Source: Ahaetulla prasina
Taxonomy: Eukaryota > Chordata > Lepidosauria > Squamata > Colubridae
DNA: 64,000 nucleotides
Assembly (NCBI RefSeq): GCF_028640845.1
Contig: NC_080540.1
Location: forward strand, 97,501,561-97,565,560
Reading direction: 5' to 3'
Shown: one piece after another, positions 21,237 through 31,337 of the stretch
Layout of the letters: each line of letters starts with the position of its first letter
Position numbering within the stretch: position 1 is the first letter of the stretch
Translations under genes and position numbers: made by a program
The notes under the pieces: model-generated
The model's input: only the letters and a program-made list of their open reading frames with translations
Databases searched by the model: none
Told to the model about the DNA's origin: nothing

Positions 21237-21275
21237 GATATAGATATAGATATAGATATAGATATATAGATATAT
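21100..21275. repeat. ATCT/GATATA microsatellite, copy 2
   Basis: As at 19500-19682, with a shorter GATATA run and one substitution in the separator (CAACGGCT). Confidence 0.95.
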
Positions 21276-21384
21276 GAAGGAGGGAGGCAGGGGAGAAATC
21301 CAGAATATGTCTAATAACACAATTACTTTCTGTGGATGACCTTGATGTGACCTTGACTTTGAATCAGTTGTAGCTTTTCTTTAG

Positions 21385-21563
21385 CATTGATGGGTTACCC
21401 CCCGGTTCGGACCGGTTCTATAGAACCGGTAGTAAAACCGGCGGTAGGCTCCGCCCACTGACTTGAACATAATCAGAAGTGATCTGCGCATGCGCAGAAG
21501 CTTCATACGGGCATGATGCGAACTGGTAGTAAAGGTAGTAAAGGTAAGTAGAACCCACCCCTG
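21385..21563. mobile_element. hAT MITE (ACCGGT family), copy 2
   Basis: Counterpart of 19789-19965 with several differences, for example CCGGCGGTAGG in place of CCGCGTAGG. This form is closer to the copy at 25814-25984, so it is likely nearer the original. Confidence 0.8.
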
Positions 21564-21574
21564 CTTTTAAGTCT

Positions 21575-24500
21575 TCAAGCCTCTGCAATCGTGGACGACC
21601 TGGATGATTGCGGAGGTATTCCATCTACCCCTATTGCCATCTGCCTCGCTGCCATGGTTTCTTGGCTTTCCCCCTGCTGCCGGATTATGGACTTGGCAAC
21701 CTTCATATCCCCCAGCCTCTCGGAGAGGTTTAGCCTTTTATATGGACTTCGCCTCTTGGAGGGAGAGGTCTGGGGAGACCCGGCTTCTGGAGTGGTTAGG
21801 ATTCTTTTCCTGGCCATGTCTGGAGATGGTTTTTGGAGGATTGCGGGGAGACGATGGAGGCACCCCGGAGTTGCCCCCTGCAACCAGTCTATGACTGTGA
21901 CTATTTTAACATCACCCATCCCCCCCTCGGCCTTTTTTGAGACTACTATGGCCGTTTTTGGTCCTATTAGGACTCCTTGGGGGGGGACATGGGATTTAGG
22001 TGGGGACAGAGGAGGACGGAGGAGGACGTAGCCAGCGACTGGAATACCATTTCCCCTCACCCCCGGTTCCAGGATGTTTGGACTAGGCACCGGACAGAAT
22101 ACCATCTTGACTGTCATTCGGTGCTAATCACTGTTCCATTCTTTGTATGCCTTCATTCTGGACTAGTACCATCAGTCATCATCTTGCCATCTGGAGATGG
22201 AGCCTCTACTTTGCCGATTCTTAGTCTCAGCTGCTACGCATTATACTGCTTGTGAACTCTTGCGCCTGCAGTGCCCCGCCTCGCAGGAATGGCCTCCTCA
22301 TTACCGAGGGCCGGCCTCCATGACGGGTCTTGGGACCCACAGAGGTGGCATGCGAAAAGAAGAGCTTGTGGGGTTTTTAGAGAGGGAATTTTAAGGGTGG
22401 GAGGGTAAGGCGGGTAATGGGGTAACCCGTCGGGTAAGGGGCCAGTTCCTGCACATGCTCATGCGGTTTTTATTATCAGGTTCGGAGGTTATGGGGAGGA
22501 GTCTGTTCCTATCTGTGAGGTGGTCCTATTGACACGGTAAGTGGGAGGGGCAGGTATGGCGGAAGCGAGGGTCATATCAAATTCGGGAGCGCGTGCTCGA
22601 TGTCTTAAAGCGATCACGCGCTCCGACCCCTTGGACTTTTCCCGTTCCCCGGATGGTCAGGATCCTCAGAGCCTGGGCCTTCGGTTGATGTTGTGCAATG
22701 CTCGGTCTGTGGTGAACAAAGCCCCCCTTGTTTGTGATCTTATACAGGGGGGTTCCGCGGACCTTATGGGCATTACGGAGACCTGGTTGGGCACTGAAGG
22801 GGGCGTGCCCCTTGTAGAGATGTGCCCGCCGGGTTTCCGTGCATTCCATCAGCCGAGGGCCCAGGGTAGGGGTGGGGGGGTGGCGGTTGTGATTAGAGAG
22901 TCTAGAGCCGAGGCAGACCACTGTACCTCAGATTGCCGGGTGCGAATCCCTCTTTGTGAGATGGGGTCGTAGGTGTCAGATGGGCTTGCTGATCACGTAC
23001 CTGGCTCCTTGCTGCGTGACAGCTGCCCTGCCCGAGCTCCTGGAGATGCTGGCTGGGGTGGCAGTTGAGACCCCCAGACTTTTAGTCATGGGGACTTTAA
23101 CTGCCATCTTCCGGCTCATCATCGACGGCAGCTCGGGAGTTCACGGCTTCCATGACGGCCTTGGATCTGACCCAAGTAGTTGATGGCCCTACTCACATTG
23201 GGGGTGGCACTCTGGACCTGATTTTTCTCTCTGGACAGTGGTTGAGAGATCTGGACTTAAAGGAAATAGTCATCGAACCTTTGTCATGGTCAGATCACTC
23301 TCTTCTTCGCTTAGACTTTCTGACCGCCATTCACCACCGCAGGGAGGCGGAGCCGACACGTTGGTTCCGCCCCAGGCGCCTGATGGACCCTGATGGGTTC
23401 CGGACGGAGCTTGGGCCGTTTCCTGAGGGTCTGGCCCACGGCTCGGCTGAGGAACTTGTGGCGGCCTGGGAACGGGCCGCGGCGGGGGCCTTGGACCGTG
23501 TCGTGCCTTTGCGGCCTCTGACCCGGCGCAGGTCCCAACCGGCTCCTTGGTTCTCCGAGGAGCTGAGAGGATGAAGCGCTGGAGAAGACGCCTAGAGAGT
23601 TCCTGGAGGTCTAGCCGTTCGGAAGCTGATCGGACACTAGTGAAGTCCTATACTAGGACTTACCTAGTGGCATTGAGGGAAGCGAGGCGTAGCTACGCCT
23701 CCTCCCTCATTGCATCGGCAGATAACCGCCCAGCCGCCCTGTTTCGGGTGACCCGCTCCCTCCTACATCAGGGGGAGCGGGATGACCCGCTGCAGGGACG
23801 TGCTGAGGAGTTTAACGGTTATCTATACGATAAAATCGTTCAGCTTCGGGATGGGTTGGACCAAGATTGCGGTGATGCGGGTGAGATGTTCGAGGGTGGT
23901 CTTGGCGATATTGTTTGGGATGAGTTTGACCCTGTGGCTCCTGAGGACATGGACAGGTTGCTGGGTAGGCTGAATGCCACCACATGTTTACTGGACCCGT
24001 GCCCCTCCTGGCTGGTGCTGGCCACTCGGGAGGTCACACGAGGCTGGCTCCAGGCGATTACGACCGCTTCTTTGGTGGAGGGTGCCTCCCCGGCCGCCTT
24101 GAAAGAGGCGGTGGTGAGGCCCCTCCTTAAGAAGCCTTCCCTGGACCCGGCTGTTTTAGGTAACTATCGTCCGGTCTCCAACCTTCGCTTTGCGGCGAAG
24201 GTTGTAGAAATATGGTGGCATATCAGTTTCCCTTGCACCTGGATGAAACTGTCTATCTAGACCCGTTCAGTCCGGTTTCCGGCCCGGTTACAGCACGGAG
24301 ACGGCTTTGGTCGCGTTGGTGGATGATCTCTGGAGGGCCAGGGATAGGGGTTGCTCCTCTGCCCTGGTCCTATTAGACCTCTCAGCGGCTTTCGATACCA
24401 TCGACCATGGTATCCTGCTGCGCCGGTTGGAGGGATTGGGAGTGGGAGGCACCGTTTATCGGTGGTTCTCCTCCTATCTCTCCGACCGGTCGCAGTCGGT

Positions 24501-25662
24501 GTTGACAGGGGGGCAGAGGCCGACCCCGAGGCGCCTCACTTGTGGGGTGCCGCAGGGGTCGATTCTCTCGCCCCTCCTGTTTAACATCTACATGAAGCCG
24601 CTGGGTGAGATCATCAGTGGTTTCGGTGTGAAGTATCAGCTGTATGCGGATGACACCCAGCTGTACTTTTCTACACCGGACCACCCCAACGGTTATCAAG
24701 TGCTGTCCCGGTGTCTGGAGGCCGACGGGTCTGGATGGGGAGAAACAGGCTCAAGCTCAATCCCGCCAAGACAGAGTGGTTGTGGATGCGGCATCCCGGT
24801 ACAGTCAGCAATCGCGGCTGACCATCGGTGGCGAGTCATTGGCCCCGATGGAAAGGGTCCGCAACAGGCGTCCTCCTGGATGAACGGCTGTCTCTAGAAG
24901 ACCATTTGACGGCCGTCTCCAGGAGAGCGTTCTACCAGGTTCGCCTGGTACGCCAGTTGCGCCCCTTTCTGGACCGGGATGCCCTATGCACGGTCACTCA
25001 CGCACTCGTGACGTCTCGCCTGGATTACTGCAATGCTCTCTACATGGGGCTCCCCTTGAAGGGCATCCGGAGGCTGCAGTTAGTCCAGAACGCGGCTGCG
25101 CGGGTGATAGATGGAGCCCCTCGTGGCTCCCGTATAACACCCATCCTGCGCAGACTGCACTGGCTACCTGTGGCCTTCCGGGTGCGCTTCAAGGTCTTGG
25201 TGACCACCTTTAAAGCGCTCCATGGCATTGGGCCGGGTTACTTACGGGACCGCCTACTGCTACCAAATACCTCTCACCGACCCGTGCGCTCTCACAGAGA
25301 GGGTCTCCTCAGGGTGCCGTCAGCAAGGCAATGTCGTCTGGCGACGCCCAGGTGAAGGGCCTTCTCTGTGGGGCTCCCACCCTTTGGAACGAACTTCCCC
25401 GGACTCCGCCAGCTTCGGACCTTCGGACCTTCCGCCGCGGGCTTAAAACATATTTATTTAATTGTGCAGGACTGAGCTAGGTTTTAAATTCATGGGTTTT
25501 AATTGGGTTTTATTTGTATATTTTAATTAACGGGCTTTCAAATAAGTTTCTTAATTGTTTTTATTCTGTATTTATATTTATATGTTTTTAAATGCCTGTG
25601 AACCGCCCTGAGTCCTTCGGGAGATAGGGCGGTATATAAATACGATTAATAAATAAATAAAT
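21575..25662 (+). mobile_element. CR1/L3-type LINE, nearly full length
   Basis: A GC-rich block about 4.1 kb long. The order is a 5' region of about 1 kb with no identified protein, a decayed ORF2 with endonuclease and reverse transcriptase (about 22640-25450), a short AT-rich 3' region, and the tail AACCGCCCTGAGTCC ... GGGCGGTATATAAATA followed by AATAAA repeats. The tail matches other copies here (26398, 61051). The 5' boundary is uncertain because a hAT MITE and a duplication junction lie close by. The long minus-strand frame at 21575-22117 is a product of high GC, not a gene. Frameshifts make the element inactive. Confidence 0.85.
22640..25450 (+). pseudogene. CR1/L3 ORF2 (endonuclease-reverse transcriptase), decayed
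   Basis: In intact relatives this protein nicks target DNA and copies the RNA onto it. Endonuclease signs: [10 protein letters not shown] (about 22690), ITETWLG (about 22770), HGDFNCHL in a shifted frame (about 23085), SWSDHSLL (23284-23307). Then a linker with ARRSYASSLI, and reverse transcriptase signs: LKKPSLDP and NYRPVSNL (about 24140-24185), LDLSAAFDTIDHG (about 24374), CGVPQGSILSPLLFNIY (about 24543) and the catalytic YADD at 24643-24654. The C-terminal part has SRLDYCNALY, LQLVQNAAAR and LRRLHWLPV (25015-25180). At least four frame changes occur (near 22965, 23560, 24215, 24725-24890), plus stops, so it cannot make one protein. Catalytic strings survive, which suggests moderate age. 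Confidence 0.88.
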
Positions 25663-25684
25663 AAAATTCAAAGACCACCCAGAC

Positions 25685-25765
25685 TGCATTAATGCAGTAA
25701 TCCAAGCAGTAGGTGACTATGGCATAAGAGACTCTGAGCAGGGAGTTCCAGAGCAGGAATGGACA
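25685..25765 (-). pseudogene. Antisense LINE reverse transcriptase scrap
   Basis: Plus-strand GCAGTAATCCAAGCAGTAGG and CTATGGCATAAGAGACT correspond to the complement of the CR1/L3 segment that encodes THALVTSRLDYCNAL. Only about 80 bp is recognisable. Confidence 0.4.
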
Positions 25766-25813
25766 GAATCAACATACATGATGAAGTTGTTCAAAGGCTT
25801 CCTGGCCATGGAT

Positions 25814-25984
25814 CAGTGGTGGATTGCCCCCGGTTCGGACCAGTTTATAGAACCGGTAGTAAAACCGGCGGGAGGCTCTGCCCACTGACCCGAACGTAAT
25901 CAAAAGTGATCTGCGCATGTGCAGAAGAGCGTGCGCACAGGCACGATGCAAAACGGTAGTAAAGGTAAGTAGAACCCACCCCTG
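25814..25984. mobile_element. hAT MITE (ACCGGT family), 171 bp
   Basis: The ends are CAGTGGTGGATT and the complement of AACCCACCCCTG. A perfect 8-bp duplication, CCATGGAT, flanks it (25806-25813, 25985-25992). The body shares TAGAACCGGTAGTAAAACCG with the copies in duplication B. Confidence 0.93.
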
Positions 25985-25992
25985 CCATGGAT

Positions 25993-26397
25993 GCCATCTG
26001 CATTTTGATCAGCTGCCACCTGCTCTTCCATACTTCAAATTCTTCACCAGTTCTGCCTGGAGGAAAACTGCCAGAACTAATAATTGAAAATCTGTGGTGT
26101 TAAATGGACTTAATACCCAGAGAACGTACTAAGTTTGAGACAAATATGTTCTTCTCCACGATTTCCTGACTCAGAGAGAAACTTGTTCACATCACTTGAT
26201 CAACCAAGACTATAGATGCATCACTGACTGTGATCAGCATGTTGATGACACTGTTGTTCAACCAGGAAAACGTGGAGCCCATATCAGCTTTTCCCACTTA
26301 ACCAAAAGAGGAGGTTGTAGAGGAATAAAATAATTTGCCATTAAAATTTAATAGTAAAGTAGATTCTCTCAGGAAAACTGAAAAAAGGCAGCAGTTT
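25993..26397. other. Unrecognised DNA
   Basis: I see no repeat or gene in this stretch. Confidence 0.4.
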
Positions 26398-26735
26398 CTT
26401 AACCCGCTCTGGAATGAACTTCCCCCTGGCCTACGCCAAGTGCCTGATCTTCGGATCTTTCGCCGTGAGCTAAAAACATACTTATTTATTCAAGCTGGAC
26501 TGGCATAATGGTTTTTTAACATTTTAAATTGGGTTTTATTGTTGTGGGGTTTTAAATTTTTTAAATTTTTTAAATTTTAAATTTAAATTTTTATACATTG
26601 GCCTTTTTGTAATATGCTTTATTTTAAATTTTGATTTTAATTGTATATATATTGTGTTTTATTTAGGCTATACACCGCCCTGAGTCCTTCGAGAGAAGGG
26701 CGGTATAAAAATTTGATAAATAAATAAATAAATAA
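26398..26735 (+). mobile_element. CR1/L3 LINE, 3' end only
   Basis: Starts in the last codons of ORF2 (a WNELPP-like region, then RQVPDLRIFRREL in the plus frame), then an AT-rich 3' region with TTTAAATT runs. It ends CACCGCCCTGAGTCC ... GGGCGGTATAAAAATT and an (AATA)n tail. It is 5'-truncated, as is usual for LINE copies. Confidence 0.85.
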
Positions 26736-27968
26736 ACCCATATTATTTTTTGGTTACTATATGATGTACGTGTGTATGAAAAAAGAGAGGGAAGGTTGTA
26801 TGTACTATCCCCCACGCTCATGTTGGGAGAGGAGAAAAAGTAAGAATGTGATAATACCGGCTCACATTTTTCATTTCCACCAAAAGCATATTTTGGGGTA
26901 AATTAATGGGTTCTAGTTGCCCATTAAAGTCTAAGCTATCACAAAATACTTTATATTTCAACAAGGATAGCGCAGGACAACAAACTGCTGCTGAAAGAAT
27001 TTATGTTTCCCAAGCACTGTGAGGGAATAGGGAAACACGAGGAGACATATGGATAATAAATAATATAATTGTCCTTGTTAATTAAATGGCCTGGGATCCT
27101 GTCAATATGAATCCTGATTCTACTATAGTGGAAGCAGTGCTAGTACTTAATCATTATGTGACTAAAGACCTAGCTAGTTCAAAATATATGGCTTTCTAGA
27201 ATGAATGTTCTCTGAAAATAGTAGGGCAATAATGAATTCCATTCTATTTTATGGAATAAATCAGTTAGGCAGAGTTGGCAGTACAATTGGGGGCCCTTAT
27301 TGAATAGTTGCCAGGCCTCACCCAGTATCAACTGTTACCAACTAAAATTTAAGATTTTCACTAATTGAATTGGCCTGTTAATACATAGTCACTAGCACCT
27401 AATGGAGTCCAAAGTCGCTGGTTTCATCCCAGTAGCTGCCAATCTTCTTTCTATTAAGAAGGCTTATTAAATTTGAATATGGCAGTTGTACAGTGTTCCC
27501 TGGCATTCATTTTGCTTTGTTTTTATTATTTTTAATTTTATTATTTGAATCTATATGGCTATTCATCTTAAATTCATGAGTCGGGTGGCTAACAGCAACT
27601 AAAACCTATGTGAAAAACAAGAAACAATATAAACATCATACAATTAACAGCTGAAGTACAAACACCAAGAACACCACTGCCACACCTCCAGATTACCACC
27701 ATGCCCAATGACAAAACCATGTATTTAAAACCTTAAGAAAGCCAGTAGGGTCTCTTCCTTTCTTTACGGAAAACTTCTGGATTCCTAGCCAAACTGTTTA
27801 AGCAGAACCTGGGAGCAGCAGAAAAGAATACACTGACTTCTCTTCTGGGCTTTTATTTTCTACACCTCTTGCCTGGTTTCTCTTTTATTTATTTTATTTA
27901 ATCTAATTTATTTATTTAATCTATTTATTTATGTAATTTCTCAAGCATGTATTTGATAACAGATAACA
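26736..27968. other. Mostly unrecognised; weak LINE-tail trace
   Basis: Between about 27541 and 27740, GTCGGGTGGCTAACAGCAAC and the following text resemble the complement of a squamate LINE or SINE tail, but only weakly. TTTATT-rich simple sequence fills 27880-27945. The remainder is unrecognised. Confidence 0.35.
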
Positions 27969-28246
27969 GGGCCGGTTTAGCTCACGCTGGTAAAAGCCTG
28001 TTTTTAAGGCTTATTAAGAACACAGTAGCCTGCAATTACTGCAGGTTCAAGCCCGGCCCAAGGTTGACTCAGCCTTCCATCCTTTATAAGGTAGGTAAAA
28101 TGAGGACCCAGATTGTTGGGGGGGCAATAAGTTGACTTTGTAAAAATATACAAATAGAATGAGACTATTGCCTTATACACTGTAAGCCGCCCTGAGTCTT
28201 CGGAGAAGGGCGGGGTATAAATGTAAACAAAAAAAAAAAAAAAAAA
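27969..28246 (+). mobile_element. tRNA-derived SINE with CR1-type tail (family B)
   Basis: The head GGCCGGTTTAGCTCACGCTGG is an A-box region and GGTTCAAGCCCGGCC a B-box, so it derives from a tRNA. The middle (AAGGTTGACTCAGCC, TTCCATCC, AAAATGAGGACCCAGA) is shared with family A SINEs. The end, AAGCCGCCCTGAGTC ... GGGCGGGGTATAAAT, is a CR1-type tail and is followed by a run of A. It is not a functional tRNA gene. Confidence 0.85.
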
Positions 28247-29320
28247 CAAGAGTAAACATAATTATGAATATATGAAATGGATACAAATAAAAGGGAACAT
28301 TAGGACAGGGACTGTAGGCACACTGGTCTGCTTAAGCATGCCTCTTAAAGACCTCTTAGGAATGGGGGTGAGGTCAGGGGTGAAATCCAGCAGGTTCTGA
28401 CAGGTTCTGGAGAACTGGTAGCAGAAATTTTGAGCAGTTTAGAGAACCAGTAAATGCCACCTCTGGCTGGCCCCAGAGTGGGGTGGGAATGGAGATTTTG
28501 CAATATCCTTCCCCAGAAGTGGGGACGCAATGGGGATTTTGCAGTATCCTTCCCCCGCCACGCCCACCAAGCCATGCCCACAGAACCGGTAGTAAAAAAA
28601 AATGGATTTCACCACTGGATAAGGTCGACAGTAGACAGTCTAAGGTTAAAGTTTTGGGGATTTTGGGATGAAACCACAGAGTCAGGTAGTGCATTCCAGG
28701 CATTGACAACTCTGTTACTGAAGTCGTATTTTCTGCAGTCTAGTTTGGATTGGTTTACCACGAGTTTGTATCTATTGTGTGCTTGTGTATTGTTTTGGTT
28801 GAAGCTGAAGTATTTATTGACTGGTAGAACATTGTAGCAGATGATTTTATGTACTACGCTTAGGTCAGACCAAAGGTGGCGAAGTTCTAAGTTGTCTAAG
28901 CCCAAAATTTCAAGTCTGGTGGCATAAGGTATTTTGTTGCAAGCAGAGGAGTGGAGAACTCTTCTTGTGAAATATCTCTGGACTCGTTCGAGTGTATTAA
29001 TGTCTGATATGCAGTCCGGATTCCAGACAGATGAGCTGTATTCAAGAATTGGTCTGGCAAAAGTTTTGTATGCCCTATTTTGCAGTTCAATATTACTGGA
29101 GAAGAAGCTATGCAAGATTAGGTTAAAAACTCTTAAGGCTTTTTTAGCAATACTGTTACAGTGAGCTCTGGCACTTAGATCATTAGACATGAGTACTCCA
29201 AGGTCTTTGACAGAGTGAGGGTCGTATCCACACAGCTTGTATTTTGTGTTCTGATTTTTTTTGCCAATGTCTAAGACAGAGCATTTGTTGGTTGAGATTT
29301 AGAGTTGCCAATTGTTTGAC
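28247..29320 (-). pseudogene. Jockey-superfamily LINE 3' end, split by hAT MITE
   Basis: The minus strand carries an open stretch of about 190 codons (28609-29190) with LSARAHCNS, YKTFARPILEYSSSVWNP, INTLERVQRYFTRRV, LGLDNLELRHL and WNALPDSVV, the C-terminal part after a LINE reverse transcriptase domain. Upstream text reaches EWSNNWQL near 29310, where the copy is 5'-truncated. The 3' part (GACCTCACC, then GTGCCTAC and TCCCTGTCCTA in antisense at 28250-28372) lies beyond the hAT insertion at 28375-28617. A near relative is at 48535-49250. Confidence 0.8.
28375..28617. mobile_element. hAT MITE in a LINE, 243 bp
   Basis: The ends are CAGGGGTGAAATCC and the complement of GGATTTCACCACTG. The flanks GGTGAGGT (28367-28374) and GATAAGGT (28618-28625) agree at six of eight bases. 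The interior carries TTTTGCAATATCC, GATTTTGCAGTATCC and AGAACCGGTAGT, which match 10460-10774 in the opposite direction. Confidence 0.88.
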
Positions 29321-29684
29321 CATTCTGACACATATAATTTTCTTACTGTAAGGCTTTTCTTAATGTAAGGCTTCTTTTAATATTAGCATTGACCAAACTG
29401 CAGAGAAACACACAGAAACAAACTGACCCCACTGTATTTATGTAAATAGCACTTTTGAAGTGGTTTTTTAACTGGTATTTAAACTAGTTCCCTGGGACTA
29501 TGTGTCTAAAAGGCTTTTCTGCCTATAACAAAAGAAACTTATGTACAGCCTATGTTTAACCTTTTCATGAATACCTGAATTCTGCGTTAAATTAAGTGCT
29601 TGATAAACCCCAATATATTTAATGGTTCGTGTACGTTTTGTTATCAGTTTTATTCCCCCACCCCATTGTCTCAGAAACTGGTTC
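29321..29684. other. Unrecognised DNA
   Basis: No family recognised. The last bases, GGTTC (29680-29684), are the possible left flank of the next LTR. Confidence 0.45.
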
Positions 29685-29997
29685 TGCCCGGTATTCAATG
29701 CCCAATAAACCACACACTGAGGTAGAGAGTTACAAAAGCTTTATTCTGTGCGGAAGAAAGGCACAAGAGGGGTATTCCCAATAGGCCTGTGCAAAGGCCA
29801 CTCCTGCAATAGTACAGTTTTTATAGATACTTTTCCATAAGACCACCTTAAGCCAATCTCTCTATGACCTTACCAAGGTTTGTTAATATTTCTCAGCTTG
29901 CGTTTTCAATGTCTAGCAGTCATCAGCACGGTTGCCCCTAATTTCCAGTAACATGTGATACGTTATGCCATAATTAGTACGTTATCCCCCCCCCACA
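29685..29997 (-). mobile_element. Solo LTR of an endogenous retrovirus-like element, 313 bp
   Basis: On the minus strand the block starts TGTGGGGGGGG and ends TACCGGGCA. In between, in the right order, are a TATA box (CTATAAAAAC, about 29820), then AATAAAGCTTTTG (about 29740) as poly(A) signal, then a GT-rich stretch (GTGTGTGGTTTATTGGG). The 5-bp flanks GGTTC and AGTTC differ at one base. No internal viral gene is attached, so it is what remains after recombination between two LTRs. The boundaries are inferred. Confidence 0.65.
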
Positions 29998-30801
29998 AGT
30001 TCCTCTTTTCTTAAACCATTGCCTTTGGCATATCTGCATATATATTTCAGCATAATCATCTGTTCCCTGTTCTAGTGATCCTCACATTTCCTGTGCACGC
30101 AATTGCCTTGTTCCACACTGAGCAAGCATGCTCTGAGGATGTTACTAGCTAAGCTAATTCTATTACTTCTCATCCACTAACAAATGTCTGCAAATACCAA
30201 TTCTCTTTAGAGACTATAGTTTGAGCGGAGTGGATCTTGCCTTTTCTCCCCCCTCCCCCCTCCACTCCTGACTGAGAAAAAAGTGTTGATGTAATACAAA
30301 AAGTAGGAGAACATTTCAATTCCACCTCTTGGACTTCATGGCTTTTAATAAGGCTAACATGGGGGGGGGGGAGAGGGGAAATAAGGTCAATTCCTTAGAA
30401 ATTTATAAGCTCATTTGTGACTATTGTTCTGGATGCAAGCAGAGTGTAATTGCCCATAGAGCCTGGGTAATTGAACATTCATTTGAGCAGCTAGTTTTTT
30501 AGCTGGGCAGTGGCAAATTGATAACGGATTTTGCCTGTGGGAACACCTGCAGTTCTTTCTTTTCCAGGATGATGATATGTCCTTACTTATTCTGATTTAC
30601 AAATAACAATCTACTGTCTACGTAATGTCCCCATTATTTCTTTCAGACACACAAGCACACATACACCCAGAAAGCAGCATATTGTGCATTTTCCCTTTCT
30701 ATTTATAATGCTGTGAATTGGGGGGGGGGTCCTTTAAGGAATGTTCTTAACTATAAAGAAGCATTACAATAAAAGAGCAATCTAGTCAGTATTAAAGAAA
30801 A
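29998..30801. other. Unrecognised DNA with G runs
   Basis: G runs occur at 30361-30371 and 30720-30729, and a C-rich run near 30248-30262. No repeat family or gene is recognised. Confidence 0.4.
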
Positions 30802-31104
30802 GTTGTTAACGCTTGGAACTCACTACCTGACTCTATAGTCTCTACTCAAAATCCCAAAAACTTCAGCCAAAAACTGTCTACTATTGACCTCACCCCATTC
30901 CTAAGAGGACTATAAGGGGCGTGCATAAGAACACAAAAGTGCACAAAAGTGCCTACCCTTCCTGTCCTATTTTTCCCTTTCATTATATCAAATTAATATA
31001 GTTGTTGCATACTTTTTACTTATATATATGTTTTTCTTTTATGATGTGTTGTTGTTTTATGTCGATGTTTACGTATACTGTTGTGACAAAATAAAAAAAA
31101 AAGA
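30802..31104 (+). mobile_element. LINE 3' end (same family as 48.5 kb)
   Basis: Begins with the last codons (a decayed form of NAWNALPDSVV, then KLSTVDLT), followed by AAGGGGCGTGCATAAGA, GTGCCTACC, CTGTCCTA and a tail ending ACTGTTGTGACAAAATAAA. It is 5'-truncated. Confidence 0.85.
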
Positions 31105-31127
31105 TAAAGCGGGAAATAAGCCATTAA

Positions 31128-31337
31128 AAAGACCCATTCCTTAGAGGACAATAAGGGGCGTGCATAAGAGCACAAATGTGCCTACTGTTCCTGTCCTATT
31201 GCTCCCTTTCGTTATATCAAGTTAACATGGTTGTTGCATACTTTTGCTTATATATTTTTTTTTCTTTTATAATTTGTTGATTTTCTTATGTTGATGTTTG
31301 TGTATACTGTTGTGACAAAATGAAATTTAAAAAAAGT
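31128..31337 (+). mobile_element. LINE 3' end, second tail in tandem
   Basis: Starts CCATTCCTTAGAGGAC and repeats the order GGGGCGTGCATAAGAG, GTGCCTACTGTTCCTG, TATATCAAGTTAAC, GTTGTGACAAAATG. It lies 24 bp after the end of the preceding copy and in the same direction. Confidence 0.85.

Larger units (their letters stand above)
20052..21650. repeat. Tandem duplication B, copy 2 (1,599 bp)
   Basis: Second unit. It contains the same CR1 tail fragment, 63-codon chance frame (20690-20881), hairpin, microsatellites and hAT MITE. Unlike copy 1 it runs on without a break into the CR1/L3 LINE, so its right end is the ancestral context. Confidence 0.95.

Noticed and set aside
19500..21275. Regular repeats considered as a CRISPR-like array
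   Set aside because: The units are 4-6-bp microsatellites without spacers, in a vertebrate setting.
21575..22117. 180-codon open frame on the minus strand
   Set aside because: It lies antisense to the 5' region of a GC-rich LINE, overlaps two plus-strand frames of similar length and shows no domain. High GC makes stop-free stretches common.
27969..28040. tRNA gene-like A-box and B-box
   Set aside because: It is the head of a SINE with core and CR1-type tail; the cloverleaf is not complete. The same applies to the heads of the other SINEs.
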